Positions 50,273 to 59,236 of a DNA stretch of 64,000 bases are shown here, piece by piece. The DNA comes from Fremontodendron californicum (Eukaryota > Streptophyta > Magnoliopsida > Malvales > Malvaceae). How positions within the stretch are numbered: position 1 is the stretch's first letter; the number at the start of each line of letters is the position of its first letter. Below the pieces are notes generated by a model that worked only from the letters and a program-made list of their open reading frames with translations, made no database searches and had not been told where the DNA came from. The translations under genes were made by a program, and so were the position numbers. The DNA lies in the NCBI GenBank assembly GCA_030761205.1, contig JAULJL010000003.1, positions 30,634,123-30,698,122 of the forward strand, written 5' to 3'.

Positions 50273-50920
50273 TCACAAAGACAAAGTGCAATCCACTCCT
50301 TGCTCGTCCATATCTCTTTTTCTTTTTCCGAGCGTTTGCGAAACAACCGTAGCAGATAAACACTCAAAAGCTTGAAGCTTTTTGAGTAAATCTTCAATGG
50401 TTGTAGCAGAAATTATAGTTCTCCTTGCCTCTGAAAACATGAATCCATTTTCCACAGCATTATCTAAATATGAAAGCAAATTACTAAAATAACCATTAAT
50501 ATTAAGCAAACCAATGGGTTTCTTATTTGTGACCAAAGATGACCAAGAAGCCACGCAAGCTATTTCTTCCAATGTACCCAGACCTCCTGGTAGAGCAATG
50601 AATGCATCGGCAGAATGGTACATGATTGTCATCCGTTCAGGGATACTCCAGACTTGTATTTCCTTACCCACGGTAGGTCCACAAAAACTTGTGAATAGTT
50701 TTGGCACGATTCCTAGAACTGGACTTCCTCCGGCGTGTGCTGCTGTAGCGACTGCTCCCATTAAACCCGTACTACCGCCTCCATAAATCAACTGGATCTT
50801 TTGTTGGGCAAGTATTACTCCAACTCTTATGGCTTCATCAGCGAATATGTTATTTTTCCCTGGATAAGCACCTCCAAAGACACAAATTTTTTTAATGCGC
50901 TGGGACGAAGTACTTTCCAT
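50273..50920 (-). CDS. LOG-family cytokinin riboside 5'-monophosphate phosphoribohydrolase-like protein (215 aa), captured
   Basis: LOG enzymes release active cytokinin bases from their riboside monophosphates in the cytosol or nucleus. This protein has the family's Rossmann-like plan: KKICVFGGAYPGK at residues 10-22, YGGGSTGLMG at 46-55, the signature PGGLGTLEE at 111-119 and Arg96 before it. Length (215) is normal. The second ATG of the frame (50920) is chosen because MEST...ICVF matches the usual LOG N-terminus; an upstream in-frame ATG (50956) would add 12 residues. Ordinary plant LOG genes have several introns, but this one is open with none, which points to a retrocopy. It differs from canonical LOGs (CVFGGA for CVFCGS; ERM for the usual RK), so activity is uncertain. 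It lies within a retrotransposon, in the element's sense orientation. Confidence 0.85.
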   Translation of the reverse strand: MESTSSQRIKKICVFGGAYPGKNNIFADEAIRVGVILAQQKIQLIYGGGSTGLMGAVATAAHAGGSPVLGIVPKLFTSFCGPTVGKEIQVWSIPERMTIMYHSADAFIALPGGLGTLEEIACVASWSSLVTNKKPIGLLNINGYFSNLLSYLDNAVENGFMFSEARRTIISATTIEDLLKKLQAFECLSATVVSQTLGKRKRDMDEQGVDCTLSL

Positions 50921-51280
50921 TTTTTTTTTCGAGTGCCTGAAAGAGAATGAGTACATGGTGTAATATATAGAGGACTGAGTAGTGAATCAGACAAGAGTAA
51001 TAATGTCGCCGAAAGTGTATTTGACCTGTCAGAAGAAAATGTTAACCTAACAAAAGATTTTTGCGTGATTTCAGGAAGAAAATCAAAAAGAGAAAAAAAA
51101 TCAACCGTAAAAGACAAATAAAAAAAAATGAGAATAATTACACAAATCGAATAACACGTAAATTAAACCAAAATAAAGTTATTGCAAATCAAACCAAAAA
51201 CTGAGAAGTCATTTATTGTAGTTGTGATTGTGGCTCACATCTTCCTCTGGTTTTACGTCCAGAAACGGCTTAAACGCCTT
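50921..51280 (-). other. Spacer between the two captured ORFs
   Basis: Minus strand: an AATAAA word lies in CAACTACAATAAATGAC shortly after the upstream stop (about 51215). CTCATTCTCTTTCAG lies just before the LOG start and looks like a splice acceptor. The spacer could contain the end of one captured RNA and the start of another. Confidence 0.4.
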
Positions 51281-51817
51281 CTATGAGTCGAGGATATGCT
51301 TCCCATCCAGTTTTCTTACAAGCTGGCAAACAGGGTCTTTTAACATCAGATTCCCAAGATGTTGCCATTCCCTTTGGAATTGCGGCCATAAATCAAGAAT
51401 TTCTCTTTGTACGTCTCCACTAGGATGCGTCTCAAGAGAAAGTTGGATATTACCCAAATTCTCCTTACTCAGTCCATCCTTAATGAATTCAATTTTATCA
51501 TCTCGATTAGAGGACGGAATCCCAATAGAACGACATTTACCGTTACACGTCCATCGTGCACATTTGTGGCAATTTGAACTCATGCGCTTTGCTCGTCGCT
51601 TCTTTGCAAAAGTGCTTCTACCTGTACCTGGTAAATGCAAAACAGGAAGATATTCATCTTCACGTACCTTGGCTTCAATTATCCAATGTATGTCTCCAGG
51701 AATCCCTTTGTGCATAAGCATTCTTAATCTTTCGAATCGAACTTGGTAAAGCTTCAGTAAAATATTTCGAGGAAAAGGAAGAAATCGTTTCTGCAATCTT
51801 GTGAGAATATCATCCAT
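51281..51817 (-). CDS. Virus-like nucleic-acid-binding protein (178 aa) captured in the retrotransposon
   Basis: An open frame starting at ATG. It has a hydrophobic/basic N-terminus, then a basic motif GRSTFAKKRRAKRM at residues 66-79, directly followed by C83-x2-C86-x4-C91-x3-C95. Then comes DDKIEFIKDGLSKEN. This order (GRS-x-x-A plus an Arg/Lys cluster, a four-Cys finger, then a DK-x-x-F-x-K-x-G segment) is what I know from the small nucleic-acid-binding proteins at the 3' end of filamentous plant RNA viruses (vitivirus/carlavirus type), where they act in silencing suppression or RNA binding. Similarity is judged from memory. Upstream, TATATAAA (about 51868) and a pyrimidine tract ending in TTTTCAG just before the ATG could be a promoter and splice acceptor. 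An unrelated plant zinc-finger protein remains possible. Confidence 0.55.
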   Translation of the reverse strand: MDDILTRLQKRFLPFPRNILLKLYQVRFERLRMLMHKGIPGDIHWIIEAKVREDEYLPVLHLPGTGRSTFAKKRRAKRMSSNCHKCARWTCNGKCRSIGIPSSNRDDKIEFIKDGLSKENLGNIQLSLETHPSGDVQREILDLWPQFQREWQHLGNLMLKDPVCQLVRKLDGKHILDS

Positions 51818-52057
51818 CCTGAAAAAAAAAATGAAAAAAAAAAAAATTGAAAGAGAAATTGGAAGAGAAATTTATATACAATATCAGTTTTGTGGGTAGC
51901 TGATGGAACCGATTTAAATAATCACGGAGTACCGTTATCCGCCATTTAACCGGGGTCAAAAATAAAAATAAAAATTATATTTACATCTAGTTATTTTCAA
52001 AACAAGGATCAGAAAGAAAAACAACATAAAAAGACTAAAAAATAAAACACTCTAAAT
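51818..52057 (-). promoter_or_regulatory. Upstream region of the captured cassette
   Basis: Minus strand: GTATATAAATTTCTC resembles a TATA box about 55 bases before the ORF. TTTCATTTTTTTTTTCAG|G resembles an intron acceptor immediately before the start codon. Whether this is an independent promoter or just AT-rich sequence cannot be told from sequence alone. Confidence 0.35.
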
Positions 52058-52235
52058 AAAATCCTAAATTTTTCCCCCCACACATAATTCTTACATTGTC
52101 ATTAATGTAATGCTATTAATCCCAAATGAAAGAATCATGTGTAAGTGAAAAGAACTAATAAACAAAATAAACTTATGCAGCCTAAATGAACTTAGAAACA
52201 CTAAACACAATTAGCAAAGAAACATAAGAAAAAGA
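52058..52235 (-). repeat. Direct repeat flanking the captured cassette (copy on its 5' side)
   Basis: Counterpart of 49862-50070. The two copies bracket exactly the segment holding the LOG and virus-like ORFs. Confidence 0.8.
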
Positions 52236-52331
52236 TAAAGAAAAAGAGAGCAAATCTGAGGATGGCAGTTTGGCAATGCTTTCACTAATTAGGCTGCCTC
52301 CCCAATTAGCACTTGATTTAGTGTTTTGAAC

Positions 52332-53270
52332 CTAACCAACACCCCTTCTTGGCATTTTAGGCTTGTCAGGCTCATACATGAAATTTCCCAAATTTATGCG
52401 TTTGAGAGGAAGCTTTCTTTGCACAACAGTGGATGCATTCTCCATTACAAGTATTATTCCATCATCCTTTGTGGTGCATATCTCATCGAGGAATGGTGCA
52501 TCTTTTGGTACTTGTTGAATGACATCCACAAACAAACTGTTTAAGGTTTCCAGCGTGTCTTGTTCATGTTCATCCTCCTTGAACTTTGCGAATCTACTAG
52601 GAAAAGGTGGAGAAGAAACATTAGTAAAAATTGGAATCTCAAACGTTACCTCAGGTGCCGAAATACTCTTATTTGGATCATTGGCTTCATTATCCTCAAG
52701 AATAGAATTCATCTCTAATTTTGTCTCATCCTCATCTTGTTCCTCATTCCTCAAGGTCACAATAGTAGCATTCTCCTTTGGGTTAATCATCGTTTGGGCA
52801 GGGAGTTCTTCAGATCTTTGTGCTACCCATCCCACCATACTACTAGTCAATTGGATCATTTGCTTTTCCAAACTCTGGATGCTTGCCCTTGTTTCCTGTT
52901 GAAATTGCAAAGTATCAGTAACAAGAGAATAGACAAGATCTTCTAAAGAAGTACCTGAGTTTTGAGTCATATGTGGTGGTTGAAAAAGATCTGGTTCTTG
53001 GGACCATGATTGATTGAAGCTAGATGGATGAGTGTAATTGGCATAAGGATCTACTTCTTGGTAATTTTTTGAGTAGCCATAATTAGTATGATCCCACCAT
53101 CCCTCATGGTAAGTGTTTGAGTAATGATCATACTGTTGGTCTTGGAACACTTGATGGCCTTGACATCCTCCCATGGCAAATTGTTGAACTGGGAAGGTGA
53201 GATTGGCTTGTTGATTCTCCATGTTCATGTATGCCACCAACTCTTCAAGTGTTAGATTGCTCAATTCCAT
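52332..53270 (-). CDS. Athila-type Gag/polyprotein remnant, 312 aa
   Basis: An open frame from ATG near the 5' LTR to a TAG. It lacks the capsid core and starts in what corresponds to the later part of Athila Gag: YDHYSNTYHEGWWDHTNYGY, SLEDLVYSLVTDTLQFQQET, IQSLEKQMIQLTSSM, LPAQTMINPKENATIVTLRN, then PPFPSRFAKFKEDE and VVQRKLPLKRINLGNF, which normally lead into the protease. It ends early with PKMPRRGVG. A poly-T tract (53272-53295) separates it from the primer site. It may retain RNA-binding or packaging value for a parasite element, or simply be tolerated because it is near the packaging region. Confidence 0.8.
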   Translation of the reverse strand: MELSNLTLEELVAYMNMENQQANLTFPVQQFAMGGCQGHQVFQDQQYDHYSNTYHEGWWDHTNYGYSKNYQEVDPYANYTHPSSFNQSWSQEPDLFQPPHMTQNSGTSLEDLVYSLVTDTLQFQQETRASIQSLEKQMIQLTSSMVGWVAQRSEELPAQTMINPKENATIVTLRNEEQDEDETKLEMNSILEDNEANDPNKSISAPEVTFEIPIFTNVSSPPFPSRFAKFKEDEHEQDTLETLNSLFVDVIQQVPKDAPFLDEICTTKDDGIILVMENASTVVQRKLPLKRINLGNFMYEPDKPKMPRRGVG

Positions 53271-53385
53271 CGTTTTTTTTTTTTTTTTTTTTTTTGATAA
53301 GAAAAACTTGTATGTACAAGAAAATAGAACTAATTAGAACTGAAAATAAGAATAAACCAAGTAACAAATAAACTAAAGAAAACAA

Positions 53386-53403
53386 TCCCCGGCAACGGCG
53401 CCA
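53386..53403 (-). other. Primer-binding site, tRNA-Asp
   Basis: On the minus strand TGGCGCCGTTGCCGGGGA lies six bases inside the LTR end. It is a perfect complement to the 3' end of plant tRNA-Asp including CCA, the usual primer of Athila elements. Confidence 0.93.
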
Positions 53404-53409
53404 AAATTT

Positions 53410-55429
53410 TGATGCACCCAAAAGAGTGTATCTTATTTAACCTTGCACTAAAAAGATAAATTGTAAGTATAGTAGTTAGCAAGGGTCGAGTCCTCAGGGA
53501 TTGGGTTTTAGTTTATAAGTTAATAGTTTAAAACTTAAATTCAAGAACAATAAAAGAAAAGGGGTTTTTGAAGCCAGATTTAAACTAAAGTAAATAATAA
53601 GAATAAGATGCAAGGCGGTATAACCAGCCAATAAAAATATATATACTAAATTAGGCGGTATAACCAGCCAATAAAAATAAAACAAAGTTAATATACAAAT
53701 TAGGCGGTATAACCAGCCAATAAAAATAAATATACTTTTAAAAATAAGCAAACTAGAAAAGTAAGAAAACAAGTAAGTAAGAAGAATCAAATATGAAAAA
53801 TATGGTTAAGGTTTCATTCTCCACCACTAGACATCATTAAGAATCAATTTCAGATCTATCAATATCAACCAACTATCAAAGTTAACAACCGTAGATAACA
53901 ACAAGCTCTGTTATCCCAATCTTTTCTTAGTTTGTCGTTAAATAAAACAAGCTCTCTATTTAATCTCTAACCATTAAACAACCTAGAATAAGCTCTCTAA
54001 ATTCAATTTAATGGCAGCTTTATGATGAGAAAGATAGGTTGATCTAAGCAACAAACACATAAGCTCGGATTGTTCAACTTAGGTTATGTTCCACTTTGCA
54101 ATTATTGAAAACTTGACCATAATCATTAATCACAAATTGCCACTTATGAATAGGAAATCAAGACAATTACACGGATCAAGACTCCTAAACTAGCAATAGA
54201 TAATTATCAAGATCTATCTAGTTGTACACCTAAACAAATCAAGACAACATCATGAACAATTCTTGTAGAAGAACATAAGCAACTTTGATAGAAAATTAAT
54301 GATAGATAGAATCTGAAAATCAATCACAAAACATGTCTAGGGCTTTGAAATCACCCTTAACCAAATAGAAGTTTAGCCTAGCATAGGCACTATAAACATA
54401 AAATTAAATAGAATCTAAGAAGAAAATAAAAGAAAGAAAGAAGAAGAAGAAGAATATTAATTATCCAACCTCTTGCTCTTTCTAAAGAAAAAGAAAACTA
54501 GAGAAAAGAAAGAAGAAGAAAATTTAGAGAATTTTATTACAATGGCTAATATCCTACCAATGTACAATATGATCCTCTACAATCATCCAAGGCCCTCTAT
54601 TTATACACATTTTGGAGGGCTAAATGACAAGAGACAAGCTTTACAAATTTCAAAGGTAGGTATAATAGGTGGGTGCATTTTCTAACAATTTTCGTCATAC
54701 ATGACGATTTTGATCAGCCAACTTGATGGTCGATTTTGTCAATTTTGCAGGCCTTATCTGATCACATGGTCTTCTAGAAAAATGTTACCCTATCCGTTAC
54801 TGATCCATAGCCGTTGGAATCAGCTCATTTTCTGATGTGGATAAGAAGATATGGGCAAAATACGAAAACAGGTCAGCACATACGTCATTGCACATCAGCC
54901 AACTTGATGGTCGATTTCTTCAATATTGGAGGCTTTATCTGATCACATGGTCTTCTAGACAAATGTTCCCCTATCAGTTAGTGATCCATAGCCGTTGGAA
55001 TCAGCTCATTTGCTGATGTGAATAGGACGATATGCTCAAAATGCGAAAACTGGTCAGCATAGACGTCATTGCACATCAGCCAACTTGATGGTTGATTTCG
55101 CTAGGGAAAACGACTCCGTTTCAAGAAGTATAAAACATGAAAAAGATAGATATGCCTCTTAACTTTGCACGGTTAAAATTTCAGCCTTATTGCTTCGGTG
55201 AAACTCCAGATATAGCTGATATGGAAAAAGGTGTCGGAACTGGAACTGAACTGGATTTGCCCTTAATTCTAGTAATCTGAAATTACTCAAAGAAACTTGT
55301 AAAAAAACACCAAATTACATAAAAATATAAAAGATCATAAACACAATTAGACTAAACAATAATAACTCGTATTTGACACAAAACAATAATAAAACATAAC
55401 TAAAAACTATATAATTATACGAGTTATCA
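53410..55429 (-). repeat. 5' LTR of the Athila-like element
   Basis: It is the promoter-bearing LTR because the primer-binding site adjoins it. It is essentially identical to the other LTR. Transcription would start here on the minus strand and read the Gag remnant, the virus-like ORF and the LOG ORF. Confidence 0.97.
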
Positions 55430-55434
55430 ATCGG
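55430..55434. repeat. Target-site duplication ATCGG (right copy)
   Basis: Identical to 46291-46295. Confidence 0.95.
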
Positions 55435-56690
55435 GCTCATGTATGGTATCAACACCATATTTGCTTGTCTAAGTTCGATCCAGCCCTAAATATGAGTCTC
55501 AAATTTTGTCCAAGCCCGTTTAGGCCCACCCATATTATTTGTTTCTATTTTTTTAAATAATATATATATTTATTATTTAATCTTTAATAATTATATATAT
55601 ATATATTTTATTAAGTTGCTAAACATGTACAACTTAAAATATTTTTTAATGTTTACACTATAATATTATATATATTTAATTTTTATATGACATAAATTAC
55701 ATAATATATATAAATATAAATAATATATTATTTAATTAAAAAAGGTGTCGGGCCGGGCTCGGGCCTTGAATGTTGGAGCCAAGGCTCGGCCCATATTTTA
55801 AACGGACCTAATTTTTTTGCCCAAGCCCATTTTTCTGGCTTGATATTTTTTCTAAGCCCTCTCAAATATGGGCAGGCCTTCGGGCTTGGACGGGTAGCCC
55901 TGCCCTTGGACTACATGGTGGTAAGGCCCGGGCTACCCGGCCAAGCCCGTTTAAAAAAATTAGGCCCGTTTAAAATATGGGTCGGGCCTTGGCTCCAACA
56001 TTCAAGGCTCGAGCCCGGCCAAGCCCTTTTTTTAATTAAATAATATATTATTTATATTTATATATATTATGTAATTTATGTCATATAAAAATTAAATATA
56101 TATAATATTATAGTGTAAACATTAAAAAATATGTTAAGTTGTACATGTTTAACAAGTTAATAAAAGAAAAAAATATAAAATTATTAAAGATTAAATAATA
56201 AATATATATTTTTAAAAAATTAGAAAAAAAATAATATGGACGGGCCTAAAAGGGCTTGGACGAAATTTGAGGCCCATATTTCGGGTCGGGCCGGACTTGG
56301 ACAAGCAGATGTGATGTTGATACCATACATGGCTCGGTCCATATTTTAAAAGAATAACAAAAAAAAAGAAAAAGAAACAAACTTTTAAAAAAAAAAAAAG
56401 AAGAAGAAGAAATAAGAACCTTGGAAAATTGCCACCCACGGTGGCGATTTCTCAAGGTAAAAAATCAAATTCTTTTAAAAATTAAGTTGGGAAATCGTCA
56501 TAGCCCATGGCGATTTCTTAACTTTGTTTTTTTAAAAAAAATAAAAATTTATCGTTGGGAAATCGTCATGGGCCATGGCGATTTCCCGACTGATTAAAAA
56601 AACGAATTTTGAAAAATAATTTGAAACCAACAATATTTCGATAAATAAAAATCAACAGTATTAAGATAAAAAACCGATTATTTCACTGTT
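55435..56690. mobile_element. Palindromic foldback element, remainder
   Basis: Continues the element begun at 45868. The axis of symmetry is near 55912: GGCTTGGACGGGTAGCCC to its left pairs with GGGCTACCCGGCCAAGCC to its right. Each half contains a copy of the GGGTCGGGC-family MITE in opposite orientation. The outermost part (56430-56590) has hairpins built on GGAAATCGCCA..TGGCGATTTCC words. No coding sequence is visible. Confidence 0.75.
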
Positions 56691-56979
56691 AACTGTTATT
56701 TTTTCCTTTGGGTTTAATAGGTTGCTTTGATTTCGGGGTAAATGTAAAAAACATACCTTCTAATAAGAATAATTTGAAAATGATCTAATAGCTTACAATA
56801 ATTTATAAAAGAGAAATAAATAAATAAATAAAATTATTGTTAAAGACATTGTAAAGACAAATATACCCTAAAGCTTCTTCTCTCCCTTCAGGCCATTGTC
56901 ATACCCTTCTCCTCCAAACCATTCTCAGTAGCTTTTTATGTTATCATCATGAAAAAAATAATTTGGCTTAATAATGGAA

Positions 56980-57525
56980 ACCGATACAACGAGATTCTAG
57001 GTGTTTCGAAGAACGCTTCCTAGAATGATTTAAAGAAAGCTTATAAAATGCCACCATTAAAAACCAATCCGGCAAAGGCGGTGATCCTGAAAAGGTACAA
57101 TATTTATTTATTATTTTTGAAGATTTTATCTGGGTTTCTTTTGATTAATGACGGGTGTAATTATTTTATTGCTAATTTTGCTTTCTGGGTTTTTTTTGGT
57201 TGATTGTCAGTTTAAAGAGTTAGCTCAAGCTTATGAGGTATTGAGTGATCCTGAGAAACGTGAGATATACAATAAATGGTTGAGGAATTTGGAAATTGTT
57301 GTTATTTTGTTTGATGTTGTCGGGCAAATTCTAGGGAAATTAGGATGATTGAATCATGGTGTTATTGTTGATGACCAGGTGGTAGCAGTCGTGGAAGAAG
57401 ACAGAGACGGGGATAGGTTCTAGTTCATCCTCTAAAGGTGTCCCTAAAGGACTTTTACCTTGGGACCTCAAAGAAGCTTTCACTTTCTGGCAATGTGATA
57501 TGCTCGAAGTGGTTAGGAGTGCGAG
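56980..57525 (+). pseudogene. DnaJ (Hsp40 type-A) co-chaperone pseudogene
   Basis: A J-domain start reads RYNEILGVSKNAS, then a TAG at 57021, then NDLKKAYKM. A frameshift precedes KGGDPEK. A GT...AG intron (57095-57210) is followed by FKELAQAYEVLSDPEKREIY. A later piece (57379-57520) encodes GGSSRGRRQRRG, a TAG, then VHPLKVSLKDFYLGTSKKLS and LSGNVICSK, the start of the zinc-finger region of DNAJA-type proteins. The HPD tripeptide is damaged (NPAK). Retention of an intron shows it arose from genomic DNA and is not a processed copy. The remaining C-terminal half is missing. Confidence 0.85.
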
Positions 57526-59130
57526 AGAAAGAAATAGAAAAATATTGAAGTTTAGGGTAAGAGATAGAGAGGAAGTTTTTGGGAGATTGACGACGAAATG
57601 GAAATTAGAAAAGGAAAAGCCAAATAAAATTACATTAGATTTTAAGGATATGTTGGTCTTTACAATGTCCCATTTAACAATTTTTAATTATTCATTTCTC
57701 TTTTTCATATTATTCTTGCTCATTGGATCGACAAGTGATTTTTTTTTTTTTGTAGAGCATGTTTTTTACATTTATTCACCTTACATTCTGCTCTTGCACC
57801 CATTTCTGGGCTCTTTTACTTTTCTCTCTCTGTTATTTGCTCCTTTATAGATCTCTTTCCTTTTTTCTTTATTTGCTCTCTTCATTTCATATTCTTTTAC
57901 AGGTTAGTAAGTTTCTAGTTTGACATACATATTTTAATCTATATAATGTGTTTGTTTAGTTGTTTTTATGTATTTGTATTGTCTATATGTCTTCTGTTGG
58001 GTCTGGGGTCTCATTAAAAACTGATATATATGTTTTCTGTTTCACTTGGATGGAGGGCTATTGTCATGTCAGTTTCATGATTTTCTGTTGTGTCTTTTTC
58101 TAGTGTCATTTAGATCTAATTGTGATAGGGATTAGGGAGGTTGATTTATTGGGTTTTTTATTTTGTTCCTTCAGATCAAATAAACATGTGATATTTTCTT
58201 TGAAAAAAAAAGTTGCAATTCTGAATGAGAACTATATTAATATTGTATTCAAGCCTTTGGTAGTTGGTTTGGTTTGAATTGGTAGGAGTGGCTTTTAAGG
58301 GATGTTCTATGTACTATGATTTTAATTCCATTGCAGACCATTAGCTGTGCATTCGTAGTATATTAGTTTTGGTGCTTTTGGTTGACGGTAACAACTGAGC
58401 TTAAAATCTCTTTGATGAGTTAAGACTGATCAATTCATTAGTCAGAACTTTACTTTCAATTGTTCCTCATAAAATTTTTAATATATTATTTACCTTTATG
58501 AAATTTCATAGATTAAACATTGATCTCATCAAAAAGATTAAATTGAATTTTTTTCTTCTTCCTGAAACGCCATTTCCTTACTAATTGTTCCTATTTTCAT
58601 CTCAATCCATTCTGATGAGTATGTGACATACAAGTTGGTTTTGTATTCTTAAGAGCATGAATTTTAATGGTTTATCATTCTCATGAAAAAAAAAAGAAAT
58701 TTTTATGCATATCAGGTATTTGCTACATCTGTTGGTTTCATATCTTCTCTTTCATAGTGTTGTTTTCTCATATTTGAGCAATTTTCATTTATTCTTTTTA
58801 ACAATTTTGGGCTGAAATATTCATGTTGCCTATTATTCTTTTATGTTTCAAGGTGGATGATGTTGTGTAAATAGTTAGTGATAATTAGGAGGAAAGTTTT
58901 GGATTATTGATAGTGCAACCATGCAGAGGGAAGCATAATAGCAAGAAAAGTCTCTACTTTGCAAATGCTCATTTGCTTGAACTAGTTTTTATTCCAATTG
59001 ACTTTGTGTACATCTGGAAGATTGGAACCTAAGTGGGTTCTTGTTTATATTGCTCTATCAATTGCTTTATGCCCAAATGTTGTTTGACAATTTTGTTGTT
59101 CTTCTAATTTTACATATCTTCTCGATTTGA
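57526..59130. other. Intergenic sequence between the two pseudogenes
   Basis: I see no gene. T-rich, intron-like sequence prevails, and it may be leader/intron sequence of the carrier pseudogene. Confidence 0.5.
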
Positions 59131-59236
59131 TGTGGTTTCACAATTTGATCATCAGGGTCGTGTTTTATTTTTCTCCAGCTCATTGTTAATCATAATATTT
59201 GGTTTCTTGTGTAGGTTATTTTTTAGTGGAGAAGTG

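Larger units (their letters stand above)
46296..55429 (-). mobile_element. Young non-autonomous Athila-like LTR retrotransposon carrying LOG and a virus-like ORF (9134 bp)
   Basis: Two 2020-bp direct LTRs (46296-48315 and 53410-55429), TGAT...ATCA termini and a perfect ATCGG duplication define it. The tRNA-Asp primer-binding site beside the right LTR and purine tract beside the left LTR set minus-strand orientation. The 5.1-kb interior holds only an Athila-type Gag fragment, a virus-like nucleic-acid-binding ORF and a LOG-family ORF, all minus strand. Protease, RT and integrase are absent, so it must have been mobilised in trans by an autonomous Athila relative. The LTRs show about three differences by eye, so the insertion is recent. 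Confidence 0.95.

Noticed and set aside
50273..51817. The idea that both captured ORFs come from one viral genome that itself encoded LOG
   Set aside because: I know of no such virus, and the LOG sequence looks plant-like; separate capture is simpler. Left open for a database search.
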